Assembly: GCA_028279705.1 (NCBI GenBank)
Contig: JANQNF010000012.1
Span: forward strand, 1-64,000
From: an archaeon
GTDB taxonomy: Archaea > Aenigmatarchaeota > Aenigmatarchaeia > QMZP01 > JAFGSV01
DNA length: 64,000 nt
Direction: 5' to 3'
In this document: positions 23,763 to 33,146 of the stretch, piece by piece
Layout: each line of letters starts with the position of its first letter
Numbering within the stretch: position 1 is the stretch's first letter
Notes under the pieces: generated by a model
Database searches by the model: none
Told to the model about the DNA's origin: nothing
Seen by the model: the letters and a program-made list of their open reading frames with translations, nothing else
Translations under genes and position numbers: made by a program

Positions 23763-24836
23763 CTATCCTATGATTTTCGGATCGACTGTAAGGAGAACGT
23801 TCTTTGTGACAACGTAATAATAGTCTTCAACTTCCACTTGTATGTGCCTTGTGGTAGTCTTTCCTATCTGACCTTCCGAGAGGGACACCTTGCAGTTGTA
23901 GGGTGACGTTTCCCTTCCAACGAACTGCACGGGCTCGTCTCTCCAAACATCGCTCATTATCTTGCACCCGTTGTCTTCCAACATGGGCTTGAGTGAGTTT
24001 TGGGTGTTGATACCCGTGAATGTTATCTGGGAACCTTTGATTGCGATTACTTCAGTGGTGGTCGCCCCGCCAACATTCTGCGTGACTGTTACTTTGTTTT
24101 TCTTGCTATCGAGCTGTCCGGAACCCATGTTCTTTAGCTGGAACTTAAGTAGCGTTCTTGCACCTTCCCCGGTATCAAAGACTGGTATGGGCTGCTTGTC
24201 CTCGACAGTGAGATACGGTTTTATCGGTCCCTGACCTATCGCTATGTAGGATTCAGTTGGCATGTGAGTCCTCTCGACGATCTCTCTTTGCATCTCCTCG
24301 AGGCTTATGAGGGATATCGTAGTGACAGCGCTCGTGCTGTATGGATATCTCACAAGGACCTTCATTCCGTCAGGCGGGCAGACCGTCCTGACTTTGACCT
24401 CTTTATTGTCATCAGTATCCTGACTGACCGTCCATATGACCGGTACTATCTCACCGGGAAGTATTTTTCCTATCGTGCACATATTGTTGCTTCCAAGTGC
24501 CCCGGAATACTGCTGGCTTCCACATGTCAGCAGTTTCGGCGTGAACAGTCCGTCACAATAATCATACAATTCAACCTCGACATCCCCGTTTCCCACAGGC
24601 TGGTCGCCGACGTTCTCTATGTATGCTATTATCTTGGCAGACTGGCCAGTATCTATTTCTGCCGGAACGGCTTCGAGACTCTTTATTATGAGTATGTCAT
24701 GCTCGTACTGTACTACAGTTGGTCCGCCGAGCCCTGGTATGCTTGGAATTCCCGGAATTGTGACGCCGGTACCCGGAATGGTGCAGCCGGAACTCAGTAG
24801 GACTAGAACCAGCGTCATGGGAAGAAATCTCTTCAT
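23763..24836 (-). CDS. Lipoprotein paralogue with CARDB-like domain
   Basis: The 357-aa precursor has a lipobox (LLSSGC, residues 13-18), followed by a Pro/Gly spacer (TIPGIPSIPGLGGP). The beta half is KIIAYIENVGDQPVGNGDVEVELYD. The later half carries the shared pattern SLEEMQREIVERTHMPTES, LKFQLKNMGSGQLDS, a Cys pair around DVWRDEPVQF, and VEDYYYVV. It is the first gene of the lipoprotein trio, expressed from the TATA at 24858-24869 that also faces the DUF63 gene. Exported and membrane-anchored; role unknown. Confidence 0.75.
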   Translation of the reverse strand: MKRFLPMTLVLVLLSSGCTIPGTGVTIPGIPSIPGLGGPTVVQYEHDILIIKSLEAVPAEIDTGQSAKIIAYIENVGDQPVGNGDVEVELYDYCDGLFTPKLLTCGSQQYSGALGSNNMCTIGKILPGEIVPVIWTVSQDTDDNKEVKVRTVCPPDGMKVLVRYPYSTSAVTTISLISLEEMQREIVERTHMPTESYIAIGQGPIKPYLTVEDKQPIPVFDTGEGARTLLKFQLKNMGSGQLDSKKNKVTVTQNVGGATTTEVIAIKGSQITFTGINTQNSLKPMLEDNGCKIMSDVWRDEPVQFVGRETSPYNCKVSLSEGQIGKTTTRHIQVEVEDYYYVVTKNVLLTVDPKIIG

Positions 24837-24857
24837 GAGTAATAATAACTAAGGAAC

Positions 24858-24869
24858 AAATATAAATTT
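24858..24869. promoter_or_regulatory. Shared divergent TATA box
   Basis: AAATATAAATTT lies 24-28 nt from both divergent start codons (24836 minus, 24888 plus), which are only 51 nt apart. No second TATA-like sequence is seen, so one near-symmetrical box probably serves both genes. Confidence 0.6.
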
Positions 24870-24887
24870 GCCACCAGTCTATTTGAT

Positions 24888-25862
24888 ATGGACATTCTGC
24901 ATGAATACTTTCTGGTCCCACTCATGAGAAACGGCTGGTTCAACCCGGTAAACAGCCTAGTCTATGGTATTGGTCTCATGGTTGGTATATGGGCGGTTTT
25001 CAATCTGCTGAAAAAGGTCAATGTGGATATTGATCGGGGCCTTTTCATATCAGTAATACCGTTCATAGCCTTTGCCGGCGTGACAAGGACACTTCGAGAT
25101 TACGTTTACTTTTCTGCATCGTCGCAGGCAGGATTCTTGGATTCATTCTCAGGTTATATAGGTGCAATGCAGGAGAGCGCATACGAATACATACTCGGCG
25201 TGACAGGAATTCCGGCTCTTGCGTGGATAGATTCATACATCATTGCATGGTTCCCCACACCCGGTTCCTACATGATAACGTTCATGCTGGCACTTTTGGC
25301 ACTTTTTATTGGTCTTGTTGTTAGGAAATACAGGGGAATTGAATGCTGGAAGACAATGTTTTTGATGGGGTCAATTTTCTTCCTTGTCAATGCATCACTT
25401 CTTAAGATGAACTCGCTTGTGCCGCTGCTTTACGTTGGAAGCGTGACGCTCATGTGGACCATCATCTTCTTTGGGCTTTCCGCAAAACGGGTCCAGGAAA
25501 AAGTGAAAATGCTGGGAAAGCATGTATCGGATTTTGTTGAACGCATCTTCACCCCGACGAACTCTGCCATACTTTCTGCACATTTCTTCGATGCAACAGC
25601 AACGTTCTTTGCAATAGCCATGTTCAGTACGATGGGTGGTCATGGCTACACTGAACAGCATTTCCTTTCGCGTGGTCTCATGCCATTTCTCGGCCCGCAG
25701 GTCATGTTTCTTCTGAAGTTCATCGTGGTCGTTCCGGTACTCTATTACATAGACAAGTACGCCGATGACAAGAAACTATCAAACTTCCTCAAGCTTGCAA
25801 TCTTCATACTCGGCGCAGCGCCAGCGACAAGAAACCTTGTAAGACTCATAGTGGGAGTCTAG
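24888..25862 (+). CDS. DUF63 family membrane protein
   Basis: The 324-aa protein has about eight or nine membrane helices and fits archaeal DUF63 (COG2034). Typical features are NGWFNPVNSLVYGIGLMVGI near the N-terminus, FIAFAGVTRTLRDYVYF, and ILSAHFFDATATFFAIA in the middle of the C-terminal half. The function of the family is unknown. It is likely leaderless from the shared TATA. Its stop lies directly against the stop of the 1210-aa gene, with no base between. No operon partner on the plus strand. Confidence 0.85.
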   Translation: MDILHEYFLVPLMRNGWFNPVNSLVYGIGLMVGIWAVFNLLKKVNVDIDRGLFISVIPFIAFAGVTRTLRDYVYFSASSQAGFLDSFSGYIGAMQESAYEYILGVTGIPALAWIDSYIIAWFPTPGSYMITFMLALLALFIGLVVRKYRGIECWKTMFLMGSIFFLVNASLLKMNSLVPLLYVGSVTLMWTIIFFGLSAKRVQEKVKMLGKHVSDFVERIFTPTNSAILSAHFFDATATFFAIAMFSTMGGHGYTEQHFLSRGLMPFLGPQVMFLLKFIVVVPVLYYIDKYADDKKLSNFLKLAIFILGAAPATRNLVRLIVGV

Positions 25863-28800
25863 CTACTCTAAGCAGACATCGTCAAAAGCAAACAGTGTGT
25901 CCTTGGAAACCGTCTTCCTGAATCTGAATTTTGAATTCGCCCTTATGTAGTACGTCTTGGATGGTACTCCCATGTCCGTTATGGATGATGACATGCAGTA
26001 CATTGCAGTGTCCTTTATGTCAGCTCCTTTCCATGTATATGTTATCATATCGCCAACAATATTTCTGACATACTTGCCGCTATTTGGCATGCACTCAGTT
26101 ATCATGTTACCGATATCGTTTGGCAGTGATAGCGTTACTTCTGTAAGCGGGTTTTCCCAGACTATCTCAGAATCAGGTCCCTCCGCTGACGTAAGGTTTA
26201 GCCCCACGTAGAACGGACGATTACCTGAAACTATCGGCTGGTCGAATGATCCTATGGAAAGTCTCGCAGGCGATGTGGATATGTGCGAACCGACATTGGA
26301 CTGCGTAAACGTTCCCCTTGCAGTTCTGTCTCTCCACTCCTGTTCGCTTATTATTTCAAGAGGCATCCACGAGTTAACATTATAGTCATAATCCACTGTC
26401 GCGTCGACTTCTATGTACATGTTCCTAAGAGAAAGACCGGACTTGACGACTTCCTCACCCTTCTCTCCAAGAAGCCAGTACTTTTCCTTGGCCTTCTCAT
26501 TTATTGATTCGCAGTTTTCTGCGCCTATGGTGAAATAAAGCGGCATTATGAAGCTTGGCTCCATGCTTGCAAGATCAATGTAATCATCTTTAGAAAAAGT
26601 ACTGGGCTCAAGTTCAATGACCTGGCTTAATTGTTCATCGTCGATACTTATGGTCACTTCGACGTTCGTTGCGTCCACAGGTCCGACGTTTCTCAGGTTG
26701 AACGTAGCTATGGCGTCGGTACCCGGGTTTATTGCCGGTAACATCAACTGCTCTATCTCGACGCCGTACGCCCCTGTCAGGCCTGTCGGATTCTTTTCAT
26801 ACGTACCTTCCATTATGTTCTGCGCGTAACCCACAGGATTTGTCATCAGCATGAACGTCTGGCCGAACGTATTCGTGAGAGCGCCCATACCTTCCCCGAT
26901 GGGCGTCATGACACTGGTCATGGTGTTATGTATCGACGGCCACCAAACCCCGAAGAATCCCTGTCCTACTATCTGTTCGCCTGGTCCTGCACTAAAGAAT
27001 ACGAATACTATCGTGAGCATCACTATACCCGTGTAAGGCCTCACATTCGCGGGTGATGTGAGCCCACCTATAAACGAGATTATCCAGAATGGAAGGAAAA
27101 TGTTCCCAGCGACTGTACCCCAGTCAAGATCCAGCCCCGTGGCCCCCATTCCAAACCAATTCATTACAGTACCGCCGCCGATAAACATGAGTATAATGAA
27201 TATTACCTTGTCCACGTTCTCATAGGTTGCCGCAACACCGCTGCTCCACTGACCTATCGCCCTAGCAAGATTCTCTCTCTCCTTTGCGATAGGTATGACT
27301 GCAAAGAATGCCATGCATAGCCATTGGAGCTCGTTTGACTGGAATATCCCACCGAATACCACGAATGCAAGTATGAACGCCACGAATGGCCTCCATATAC
27401 CTTCCATGAACTTGTATGGCTCATCCGGGCTGTACTCGCCCGGAAGGCTGAAGTATGCAGTGAAGAAAAACACGAGAAGCAGGAATCCTCTGAACGGAAG
27501 GTCTGTCATGAAGAAACCGTATCCGAGGAAGAACAGTATTACTATCTTTAGAATACTTCTGGTGGCAGCTAGTCCTGTATTCATTCTATTGTTGTAATCT
27601 TCCTTATCATCCTTCCCAGACTTCGCAAACAGGCTACCCATTCTACGTTTCTCAAAATCATTCTGTATGACCAGTGCTCCTGGCGTGGGTAGTATGTTTC
27701 TTGCAGCCCATGCAGTGAGTGCCACGGTAAACGGCCAACTGAGCATAGCACCGAGGACGATACCTGCCAATAACATTATTATACTGGCAGTCGACTGCTG
27801 ACTGTACTTTACTAACCTGTTACCGAACCTTCCAACTCCGGTCCATCCTTTACCATATTTATCTCCCCTTTCCCACGCCTCTTTAGATCTTTTCTTTGAG
27901 AGTTCCTCTGTAAGTGGTGTGTCCACCGCGTCGATCTCGTCTTTGATTTCCTTTGATAACCTGTCGTATTCATTCGGGTCAATTCCAAGTTTTGCAAGTT
28001 CTTGTAAAGCGGCGTCGTATTTAACAGGGTCATCATCTCTGGAAAAACCAAGAATTCCTTCAAGGTCCATATTTTTGACGTAACCCAATTTTTCATTCTC
28101 TTTCTTTAATCTTTCAAACTCCTTTTTTCTCTTCAGGTCCAGTCTTCTTGTTTTTAGATATTCGCCGGCTTCCTTCCTCTTACTGGAGTTCCAAAACATC
28201 AATCTTTGGAAATTTTGCTTCCGTATGGGATTCCATTTTGCATCACTGTCATAATCAAAATTATTTGCCATGTATTCTTCGAAGTCTTCAAATGATTCGG
28301 CATTCTTATCTTGCTTTATTTTTTTCCACTGCTCGTAATCCCTTTTCGGTAAATCTACAAACCATGGTTGGAGATGGTATCCCCCCTTACATTTCGGATT
28401 CTTGCACTGTATCCTGTAAATGGTTCCTCCTTGCGGAGTCTCGTGTCTGTCGTGATATAGTTTTCCACCACAGGGCTTTCCATCACTTTTCACAACCGGG
28501 CATAAGAAGCCGGGTATAGTGTGTAAATCCCATTGATGTGTAAGGTGAAGCGTCCCATTATGCTCAACGAATTTGTTTTTACACCTGTTACATTGATAAA
28601 GATCCGAACCCTTAGGGCCCCTGACTGGAAGCTTGTGTAGCGGATAGGGTACATGACTGAAGCTTAAGCATGTCGGACACAATTTCTCTCCAGCCACACC
28701 TTCAGGTCCAGCATCTCTTCCAGTGTCGGACTCTGATTCCACTTTTCTTATGACATCTGGGACAATGTGCTTATCAGCAACTTTCACTTTTCCGTGCTTG

Positions 28801-29495
28801 ACCTTCACCGGTAAAGTATTCCCCATCTTTACGACCGAGTCCTGTTCACCGAGTTCCCATATCTTGAATATGATATCAACATCGTGGTCATCGAAATACC
28901 TCTTCTTCTCGATGCCTCCAAAGTCCTCTATTTTCTCATGGCCTAGGAAGTCCTCTATTTTCTTATGACCCCTAAGCGTCTCCGTCCGTTTGCCTTTCAG
29001 AATCTCCCTTGCTATGCCCTTTCTTTTCCCCTCGTCTAGTGAATATACGGCCGGGTCGCCATAAAAGACCCTCCTCGCATACGAGAATCCCTTGTTGTTC
29101 ACTGTTGCAAAAAGTCCGATATGGTTTTCACAGCTTGCATTTCCGCACTGATGAACCGAGGGCGTGTTGATAATGAAACGTGAAAGTGTATTACACAGCG
29201 GGCACCTGCCCATACCAAAGATCCCATGATCTTCGCAGAAAGGATAGCCACCCTCGTTTATCTGGAGATCCTTGCCGCAGAATGGACAATTATTTACGAG
29301 CTCTTTGCCTTTACCGCCACGTGCATCAGCAAGCTCCACACCGAAATCACCACCACTTTCACGCCCTTTCCACATCTCTTCGATTTGCCTTTTCTTTTCT
29401 TCCGCATCTAACTTTTCTTGCTGATAGCCACTTTCTGGATATGAGTAGCCCGCTTCCCGGTTGAACACTCTTCTGAACCTGTCGATTATTCCCAT
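25863..29495 (-). CDS. 1210-aa zinc-ribbon, polytopic membrane and surface-domain protein
   Basis: The layout in order is: charged N-terminus; zinc ribbons at about residues 69-125 (NCPFCGKDL, GRCPLCNTL, CGNASC); a second set at about 275-390 (CPTCLSFSHVP, CNRCKNKF, CPVVKSDGKPCGG, CKNPKC); a charged linker; at least seven membrane helices at about 575-880; then an extracytoplasmic CARDB-like domain (LPAINPGTDAIATFNLRNVG) and the same terminal domain as the nearby lipoproteins (SEQEWRDRTARGTF; YTWKGADIKDTAMYC). The N-terminal zinc part should be cytoplasmic and the C-terminus outside. The whole architecture is not one I recognise. It could link an intracellular zinc-ribbon module to the lipoprotein layer. 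Expressed alone from a TATA near 29530-29540. Confidence 0.8.
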   Translation of the reverse strand: MGIIDRFRRVFNREAGYSYPESGYQQEKLDAEEKKRQIEEMWKGRESGGDFGVELADARGGKGKELVNNCPFCGKDLQINEGGYPFCEDHGIFGMGRCPLCNTLSRFIINTPSVHQCGNASCENHIGLFATVNNKGFSYARRVFYGDPAVYSLDEGKRKGIAREILKGKRTETLRGHKKIEDFLGHEKIEDFGGIEKKRYFDDHDVDIIFKIWELGEQDSVVKMGNTLPVKVKHGKVKVADKHIVPDVIRKVESESDTGRDAGPEGVAGEKLCPTCLSFSHVPYPLHKLPVRGPKGSDLYQCNRCKNKFVEHNGTLHLTHQWDLHTIPGFLCPVVKSDGKPCGGKLYHDRHETPQGGTIYRIQCKNPKCKGGYHLQPWFVDLPKRDYEQWKKIKQDKNAESFEDFEEYMANNFDYDSDAKWNPIRKQNFQRLMFWNSSKRKEAGEYLKTRRLDLKRKKEFERLKKENEKLGYVKNMDLEGILGFSRDDDPVKYDAALQELAKLGIDPNEYDRLSKEIKDEIDAVDTPLTEELSKKRSKEAWERGDKYGKGWTGVGRFGNRLVKYSQQSTASIIMLLAGIVLGAMLSWPFTVALTAWAARNILPTPGALVIQNDFEKRRMGSLFAKSGKDDKEDYNNRMNTGLAATRSILKIVILFFLGYGFFMTDLPFRGFLLLVFFFTAYFSLPGEYSPDEPYKFMEGIWRPFVAFILAFVVFGGIFQSNELQWLCMAFFAVIPIAKERENLARAIGQWSSGVAATYENVDKVIFIILMFIGGGTVMNWFGMGATGLDLDWGTVAGNIFLPFWIISFIGGLTSPANVRPYTGIVMLTIVFVFFSAGPGEQIVGQGFFGVWWPSIHNTMTSVMTPIGEGMGALTNTFGQTFMLMTNPVGYAQNIMEGTYEKNPTGLTGAYGVEIEQLMLPAINPGTDAIATFNLRNVGPVDATNVEVTISIDDEQLSQVIELEPSTFSKDDYIDLASMEPSFIMPLYFTIGAENCESINEKAKEKYWLLGEKGEEVVKSGLSLRNMYIEVDATVDYDYNVNSWMPLEIISEQEWRDRTARGTFTQSNVGSHISTSPARLSIGSFDQPIVSGNRPFYVGLNLTSAEGPDSEIVWENPLTEVTLSLPNDIGNMITECMPNSGKYVRNIVGDMITYTWKGADIKDTAMYCMSSSITDMGVPSKTYYIRANSKFRFRKTVSKDTLFAFDDVCLE

Positions 29496-29579
29496 ATCTA
29501 CCTATTATCTAATTACCCGTAAACTGTATAAATCCTTTATTTGCCTACAAAGTGCAAAATTTGGAGAATAAATAAGTGA

Positions 29580-30701
29580 TCAGGAAGCGACTTCTATGCT
29601 CGCATCGGTTATCTCAAAAGCGCCCAGGCTGCTTATCTCAAGCCAGTTGCCGCCTGATGTAAGGCTGCTTGTACTCATCGGTATGCTGACAAGTCCTGCC
29701 TTTCCTGTACCGCTTCCTGACCTCACATCATTTAGCTTCGTGTTTATCGTGCCGGACTTGTCAACGCTTCCTATGCGAAGTTTCAGTACTATGTTGTCCC
29801 CGAGAGCTTCCAGTTGCTCGTCAGTCAGCTCAAACTTCTCCCTGAGTACCTTCTGTGCCATAGAGACGTGGGTATTTAGGATGACGTCGTCAAGCTCAAA
29901 CGAGCCATCGTAAGCCTTGAATATCAACCTGTTCTTTCCGGGCCTTATGGTCACTTCCTCAAGGTCAGTGTCCATGAACGTAATCTTTGCATCCCTTTCA
30001 GGTTCTGCCCTGTACAGTTCCTCACCGTTGACTTCGACTGCAAGCTCTCCCCTGCTTTTTGCAGTGTACCACAAAAGCTCGAACATGTCAAGAGCTTCCA
30101 GTTCATCGTCTGACACGTCGAAGTCCATGAACTTGGCAGGACCGTATTCTGCATTGACTGTAAACTCTCTCAGGCTGTATGCGGTCGCGGCCCAGAAAGC
30201 AAGGCCTGGGCCAAGCGCCCTTACTTCAAGTGTGTTCTGCTCCTTTATCTGTTCGGGAAGTATAGTGACCTCGTGGTCACCTTCGTAAGCCTTGTCATCG
30301 TAAATCTTGGCACCGTTCCACTCAATGACGAGGTTGTTGTACTTATTCGTGTCGGTCACAGTAAATGTTATCGTCCCGCCTTTAACCCAGTCTGCGACAT
30401 AATCAGGTACTGAAATCTCAAACTCCTCGCTCGTCCCGCCGAAGAGTCCGGCAGTTATTTCCATCTTCGGCAGCGTCTTGAGTTCGTAAGCTTCCGGAAC
30501 CCCGACTTTCATGCTGCCAAATTCCTGCACCCTCGAGACGTAATTCTCGGTGTATCCTATCGTTGTCGCAGGACTGAAAGTGTGCACTGTATTCATCTCT
30601 TCTTCCGTGCCTTCTGGATAGTACGGCACGTACACTGATGCGGCCATCAGAACGCCTAGTATCACGAATACGGCTATAAGCGCAACGAGGAAATCGTCCA
30701 T
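29580..30701 (-). CDS. Membrane-anchored surface protein, beta-rich
   Basis: The start is the ATG at 30701 (MDDFLVALIAVFVILGVLMAA), leaderless from the divergent TATA. The 373-aa protein has one N-terminal membrane anchor and then beta-rich, low-Cys domains: ISVPDYVADWVKGGTITFTVTD, NNLVIEWNGAKIYD, KNRLIFKAYDGSFELDDVILNT, ending KAGLVSIPMS. The pattern of paired Gly-rich strands suggests galactose-binding-like beta sandwiches. The open frame extends further upstream, but that part overlaps pelota on the other strand and is not preferred. Function unknown. Confidence 0.75.
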   Translation of the reverse strand: MDDFLVALIAVFVILGVLMAASVYVPYYPEGTEEEMNTVHTFSPATTIGYTENYVSRVQEFGSMKVGVPEAYELKTLPKMEITAGLFGGTSEEFEISVPDYVADWVKGGTITFTVTDTNKYNNLVIEWNGAKIYDDKAYEGDHEVTILPEQIKEQNTLEVRALGPGLAFWAATAYSLREFTVNAEYGPAKFMDFDVSDDELEALDMFELLWYTAKSRGELAVEVNGEELYRAEPERDAKITFMDTDLEEVTIRPGKNRLIFKAYDGSFELDDVILNTHVSMAQKVLREKFELTDEQLEALGDNIVLKLRIGSVDKSGTINTKLNDVRSGSGTGKAGLVSIPMSTSSLTSGGNWLEISSLGAFEITDASIEVAS

Positions 30702-30717
30702 ATTAAATATTACCGGG

Positions 30718-30742
30718 GCAAACGTATAAAAATGAAGTTTGC
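30718..30742. promoter_or_regulatory. Symmetric divergent promoter for pelota and the surface protein
   Basis: One TATA (GTATAAAAA) sits inside a dyad GCAAAC (30718-30723) and GTTTGC (30737-30742). The start codons at 30701 and 30756 are about 27 nt from the TATA centre on either side, so one box can set both leaderless transcripts. Confidence 0.65.
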
Positions 30743-30755
30743 GGATGTGGATTGA

Positions 30756-31760
30756 ATGCGCGTGATGAAAAAGGATATGAAACACGGGATAATGACTCTG
30801 AAGATGGAAAGTGCCGACGATCTGTGGCATTTGGAACATATACTGGAACAGGATGACGTTGTCAGGACAAGGACAATGAGGAAAGTCGCAGTCAAGGCTG
30901 GAGGCGAGTTTCGGATGAGTGAGAAAAAGCCCATGGTACTTGCCCTGCAGCTTGAGAAGAAAGGATTCGACGAGACATCAGGTACGCTGAGGCTCTCGGG
31001 AAAGATCGTGGAGGGGCCACCTGACACGAAGCTGAGTTCCTACCACACTATGCATATTGAACCGGGAACTATGATCACTGTCCGCAAGAGGAAGTGGGGA
31101 CAAACTGCAATGAAGCGCATTAAGGAATCCGGGACGAGGGAACCTATCATATTGATGTGCGTCCTTGACAGGGAGGACGCCGACATAGCCTTGGTGAAAG
31201 GTAGTGGAATAAAGATGCTTGTTAGGGTGGAGTGTGAGGATCCCGAGAACAGGGACAAGTACCACGCAGAGTTATTGAAGTTCCTTTCAGGGCAGGACGG
31301 CTACAGCGCCATTGTCGTGGCAGGACCGGGCTTTGAGGCAGGAAACTTCCTTAAGTATGTCAAGAAGAATAATCCCGATTTGGCAGCAAAATGCGTGCAG
31401 GAGAGCGCATCGCACACCGGAGTGACCGGAATAAACGAGGTCATGAAAAAGTCTGGGGAGCGTATACTCCGCGACAGCCGCATAGGAAAGGAGGCAGAAC
31501 TCGTCGAGGAAGTGCTCTCGCGCATAAAAAAAGACGGGCTGGTCGCCTACGGCAGGAAAGAAGTAGGAAATGCGGTGAACGCGGGCGCCTCAGAAGTTAT
31601 CATAGTTTCCCGCGAGAAGGCGTCAGAATTTGAGGAACTGATGGAACTTGCAGAAAAGATGAAAAGCAGCGTCAGGCTCGTGACAGCAGACCATCCTGCA
31701 GGAGAGCAGTTCCTCCATCTTGGCGGCATTGCTGCATTCCTGAGGTTCAGGATAGAATGA
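30756..31760 (+). CDS. pelA: mRNA surveillance protein pelota (Dom34)
   Basis: The 334-aa protein rescues stalled ribosomes with aABCE1 and an EF1A/aEF1A partner. The N-terminal Sm-like domain is recognisable (KKDMKHGIMTLKMESADDLWHLEHIL), followed by RVKVEKKxFD-type strands (LQLEKKGFDETSGTLRLSGKIVEGP). The central domain includes VVAGPGFEAGNFLKYV and the C-terminal domain has AVNAGASEVIIVSREKASEFEELM. Typical length. Transcribed alone from the divergent promoter, and its stop lies 2 nt before the next minus-strand gene end. Confidence 0.95.
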   Translation: MRVMKKDMKHGIMTLKMESADDLWHLEHILEQDDVVRTRTMRKVAVKAGGEFRMSEKKPMVLALQLEKKGFDETSGTLRLSGKIVEGPPDTKLSSYHTMHIEPGTMITVRKRKWGQTAMKRIKESGTREPIILMCVLDREDADIALVKGSGIKMLVRVECEDPENRDKYHAELLKFLSGQDGYSAIVVAGPGFEAGNFLKYVKKNNPDLAAKCVQESASHTGVTGINEVMKKSGERILRDSRIGKEAELVEEVLSRIKKDGLVAYGRKEVGNAVNAGASEVIIVSREKASEFEELMELAEKMKSSVRLVTADHPAGEQFLHLGGIAAFLRFRIE

Positions 31761-31762
31761 GT

Positions 31763-33139
31763 TTATGACTTCAGCCCGAGGTCGCCCCACGTTGGACCTT
31801 CTGATGATTGTGAGCTGCCCTTCTTGTAGACGATGAATACCAAAACGCCTGCCACTACGGCGACTACTGCAATGATTATGTAGATCATGTAATTAGGAGC
31901 TTCTGTGGTGGCGTCGAAATCTATGTCATCATCATACGTCACGCTTCCTGTAACAGACCTAAGCTCTTCCCAGTCGCCAAGCGTTACTTCCTCTGGGTCG
32001 TAGCTCTCTATGAAATAATCCTGTCCCATCTTGGATGCGTCTGCCACCATCTCGTCGACTGTGAGCCACGAGCTTGCAGACCTCCTCGTGCCATCTGCTC
32101 CCTGCACGGACACTGTTAGCTTGTATGTGCTGCTTTCCGCAACAGATGGCCTGACGTTAAATGGTATGCTCTTGCTTTCTCCCTTCTTTACGAACGTAGT
32201 GTATGGTGCAAAATCAGTTTCAAGTCCGTCTCCCGTAGTCACGACCGCGGTAATCTCCTGCCCTTCGCCGTAGTTTTGAACCTTCATGTTGAATTCTGTC
32301 GCTTTCTGCCCCATTATACTCTTTGTCTCAGGAGTAAGCCAGACATAGAAGCTTGCCTGTGGCTCTTCTGATACGCTGGCTGTGACGTGCAGTATGCCAT
32401 CGACTTCCCTTGTGCAGTCGTCTATGTTACAGTCATCGACAGTTGCGAGCACGCTGAAATGATAATCACCAGGCGAGTCGGGCGAAAGTACGTTCAGTGT
32501 GATGCTTTCCGGCCCGCTTCCAAGAACCACACTGCTTTCTGTGGTCATAAGCGATATGTCACCAGAAGACTTTGCTATACTGACTGTCATTGGTGTGCTT
32601 GAGTCGAGTATGATTGAATATGAAACCGTTTCTCCGGGCTGTGCATAGAGTTCAGGCTGGTCGAGCCCTGCGCTGAATACGTCGGTGTTGCTTCCCATCA
32701 CTTCACAAGGACTTCCTTCAGCAGGACCTGCCGTTATGTCGACATCCTCGTATTTGGCTACGCACACGCCGTATTCATGGTTCACCGTTCCTGTGGGGGT
32801 CTTTATGGTTATCACCACGTTACCCTCGTCTGCGAGCTTCCTTCCAATTGAGCTGAAGCATATTGGAACCGACACGAGGTTTTCTGAGCTTGCCACAAAG
32901 CTTGTGAAGTGGTTGTCAACCCATGGCTTGCCCTCGGAAACTCCCGGGTCTTCGGCAGTGAGTGTGTATTCGCCGCCTCCATCTTGGCCGAACAGTATGG
33001 AAGTGCAAATCTCCTTTCCGGTTGTCATCGAATAGTACGTCGCGGCATCGGCCGTCCCTGAAAGAGGCATCGATGAAAGCGCCGCTGCTATGATTATTAT
33101 GAATATCTTCCATCCGTATGTGGTTTTTCCATGCATCAT
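31763..33139 (-). CDS. Signal-peptide beta protein with C-terminal membrane anchor (cassette copy 2)
   Basis: The 458-aa protein has an N-terminal signal (IFIIIIAAALSSMPLSGTADA), an extracytoplasmic beta-rich region and a C-terminal helix (YIIIAVVAVVAGVLVFIVYKK). It is a paralogue of the protein at 43877-45223: both share GEYTLxxxDPG then PWVD near residue 60, the VPICF/PVCF strand, C-x-V/ILHVT strands, and the same anchor with FIVYKK. It is the last gene of the second three-gene cassette, 7 nt after the giant gene. Function unknown; perhaps an envelope partner of the giant protein. Confidence 0.78.
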   Translation of the reverse strand: MMHGKTTYGWKIFIIIIAAALSSMPLSGTADAATYYSMTTGKEICTSILFGQDGGGEYTLTAEDPGVSEGKPWVDNHFTSFVASSENLVSVPICFSSIGRKLADEGNVVITIKTPTGTVNHEYGVCVAKYEDVDITAGPAEGSPCEVMGSNTDVFSAGLDQPELYAQPGETVSYSIILDSSTPMTVSIAKSSGDISLMTTESSVVLGSGPESITLNVLSPDSPGDYHFSVLATVDDCNIDDCTREVDGILHVTASVSEEPQASFYVWLTPETKSIMGQKATEFNMKVQNYGEGQEITAVVTTGDGLETDFAPYTTFVKKGESKSIPFNVRPSVAESSTYKLTVSVQGADGTRRSASSWLTVDEMVADASKMGQDYFIESYDPEEVTLGDWEELRSVTGSVTYDDDIDFDATTEAPNYMIYIIIAVVAVVAGVLVFIVYKKGSSQSSEGPTWGDLGLKS

Positions 33140-33146
33140 GTTACAC

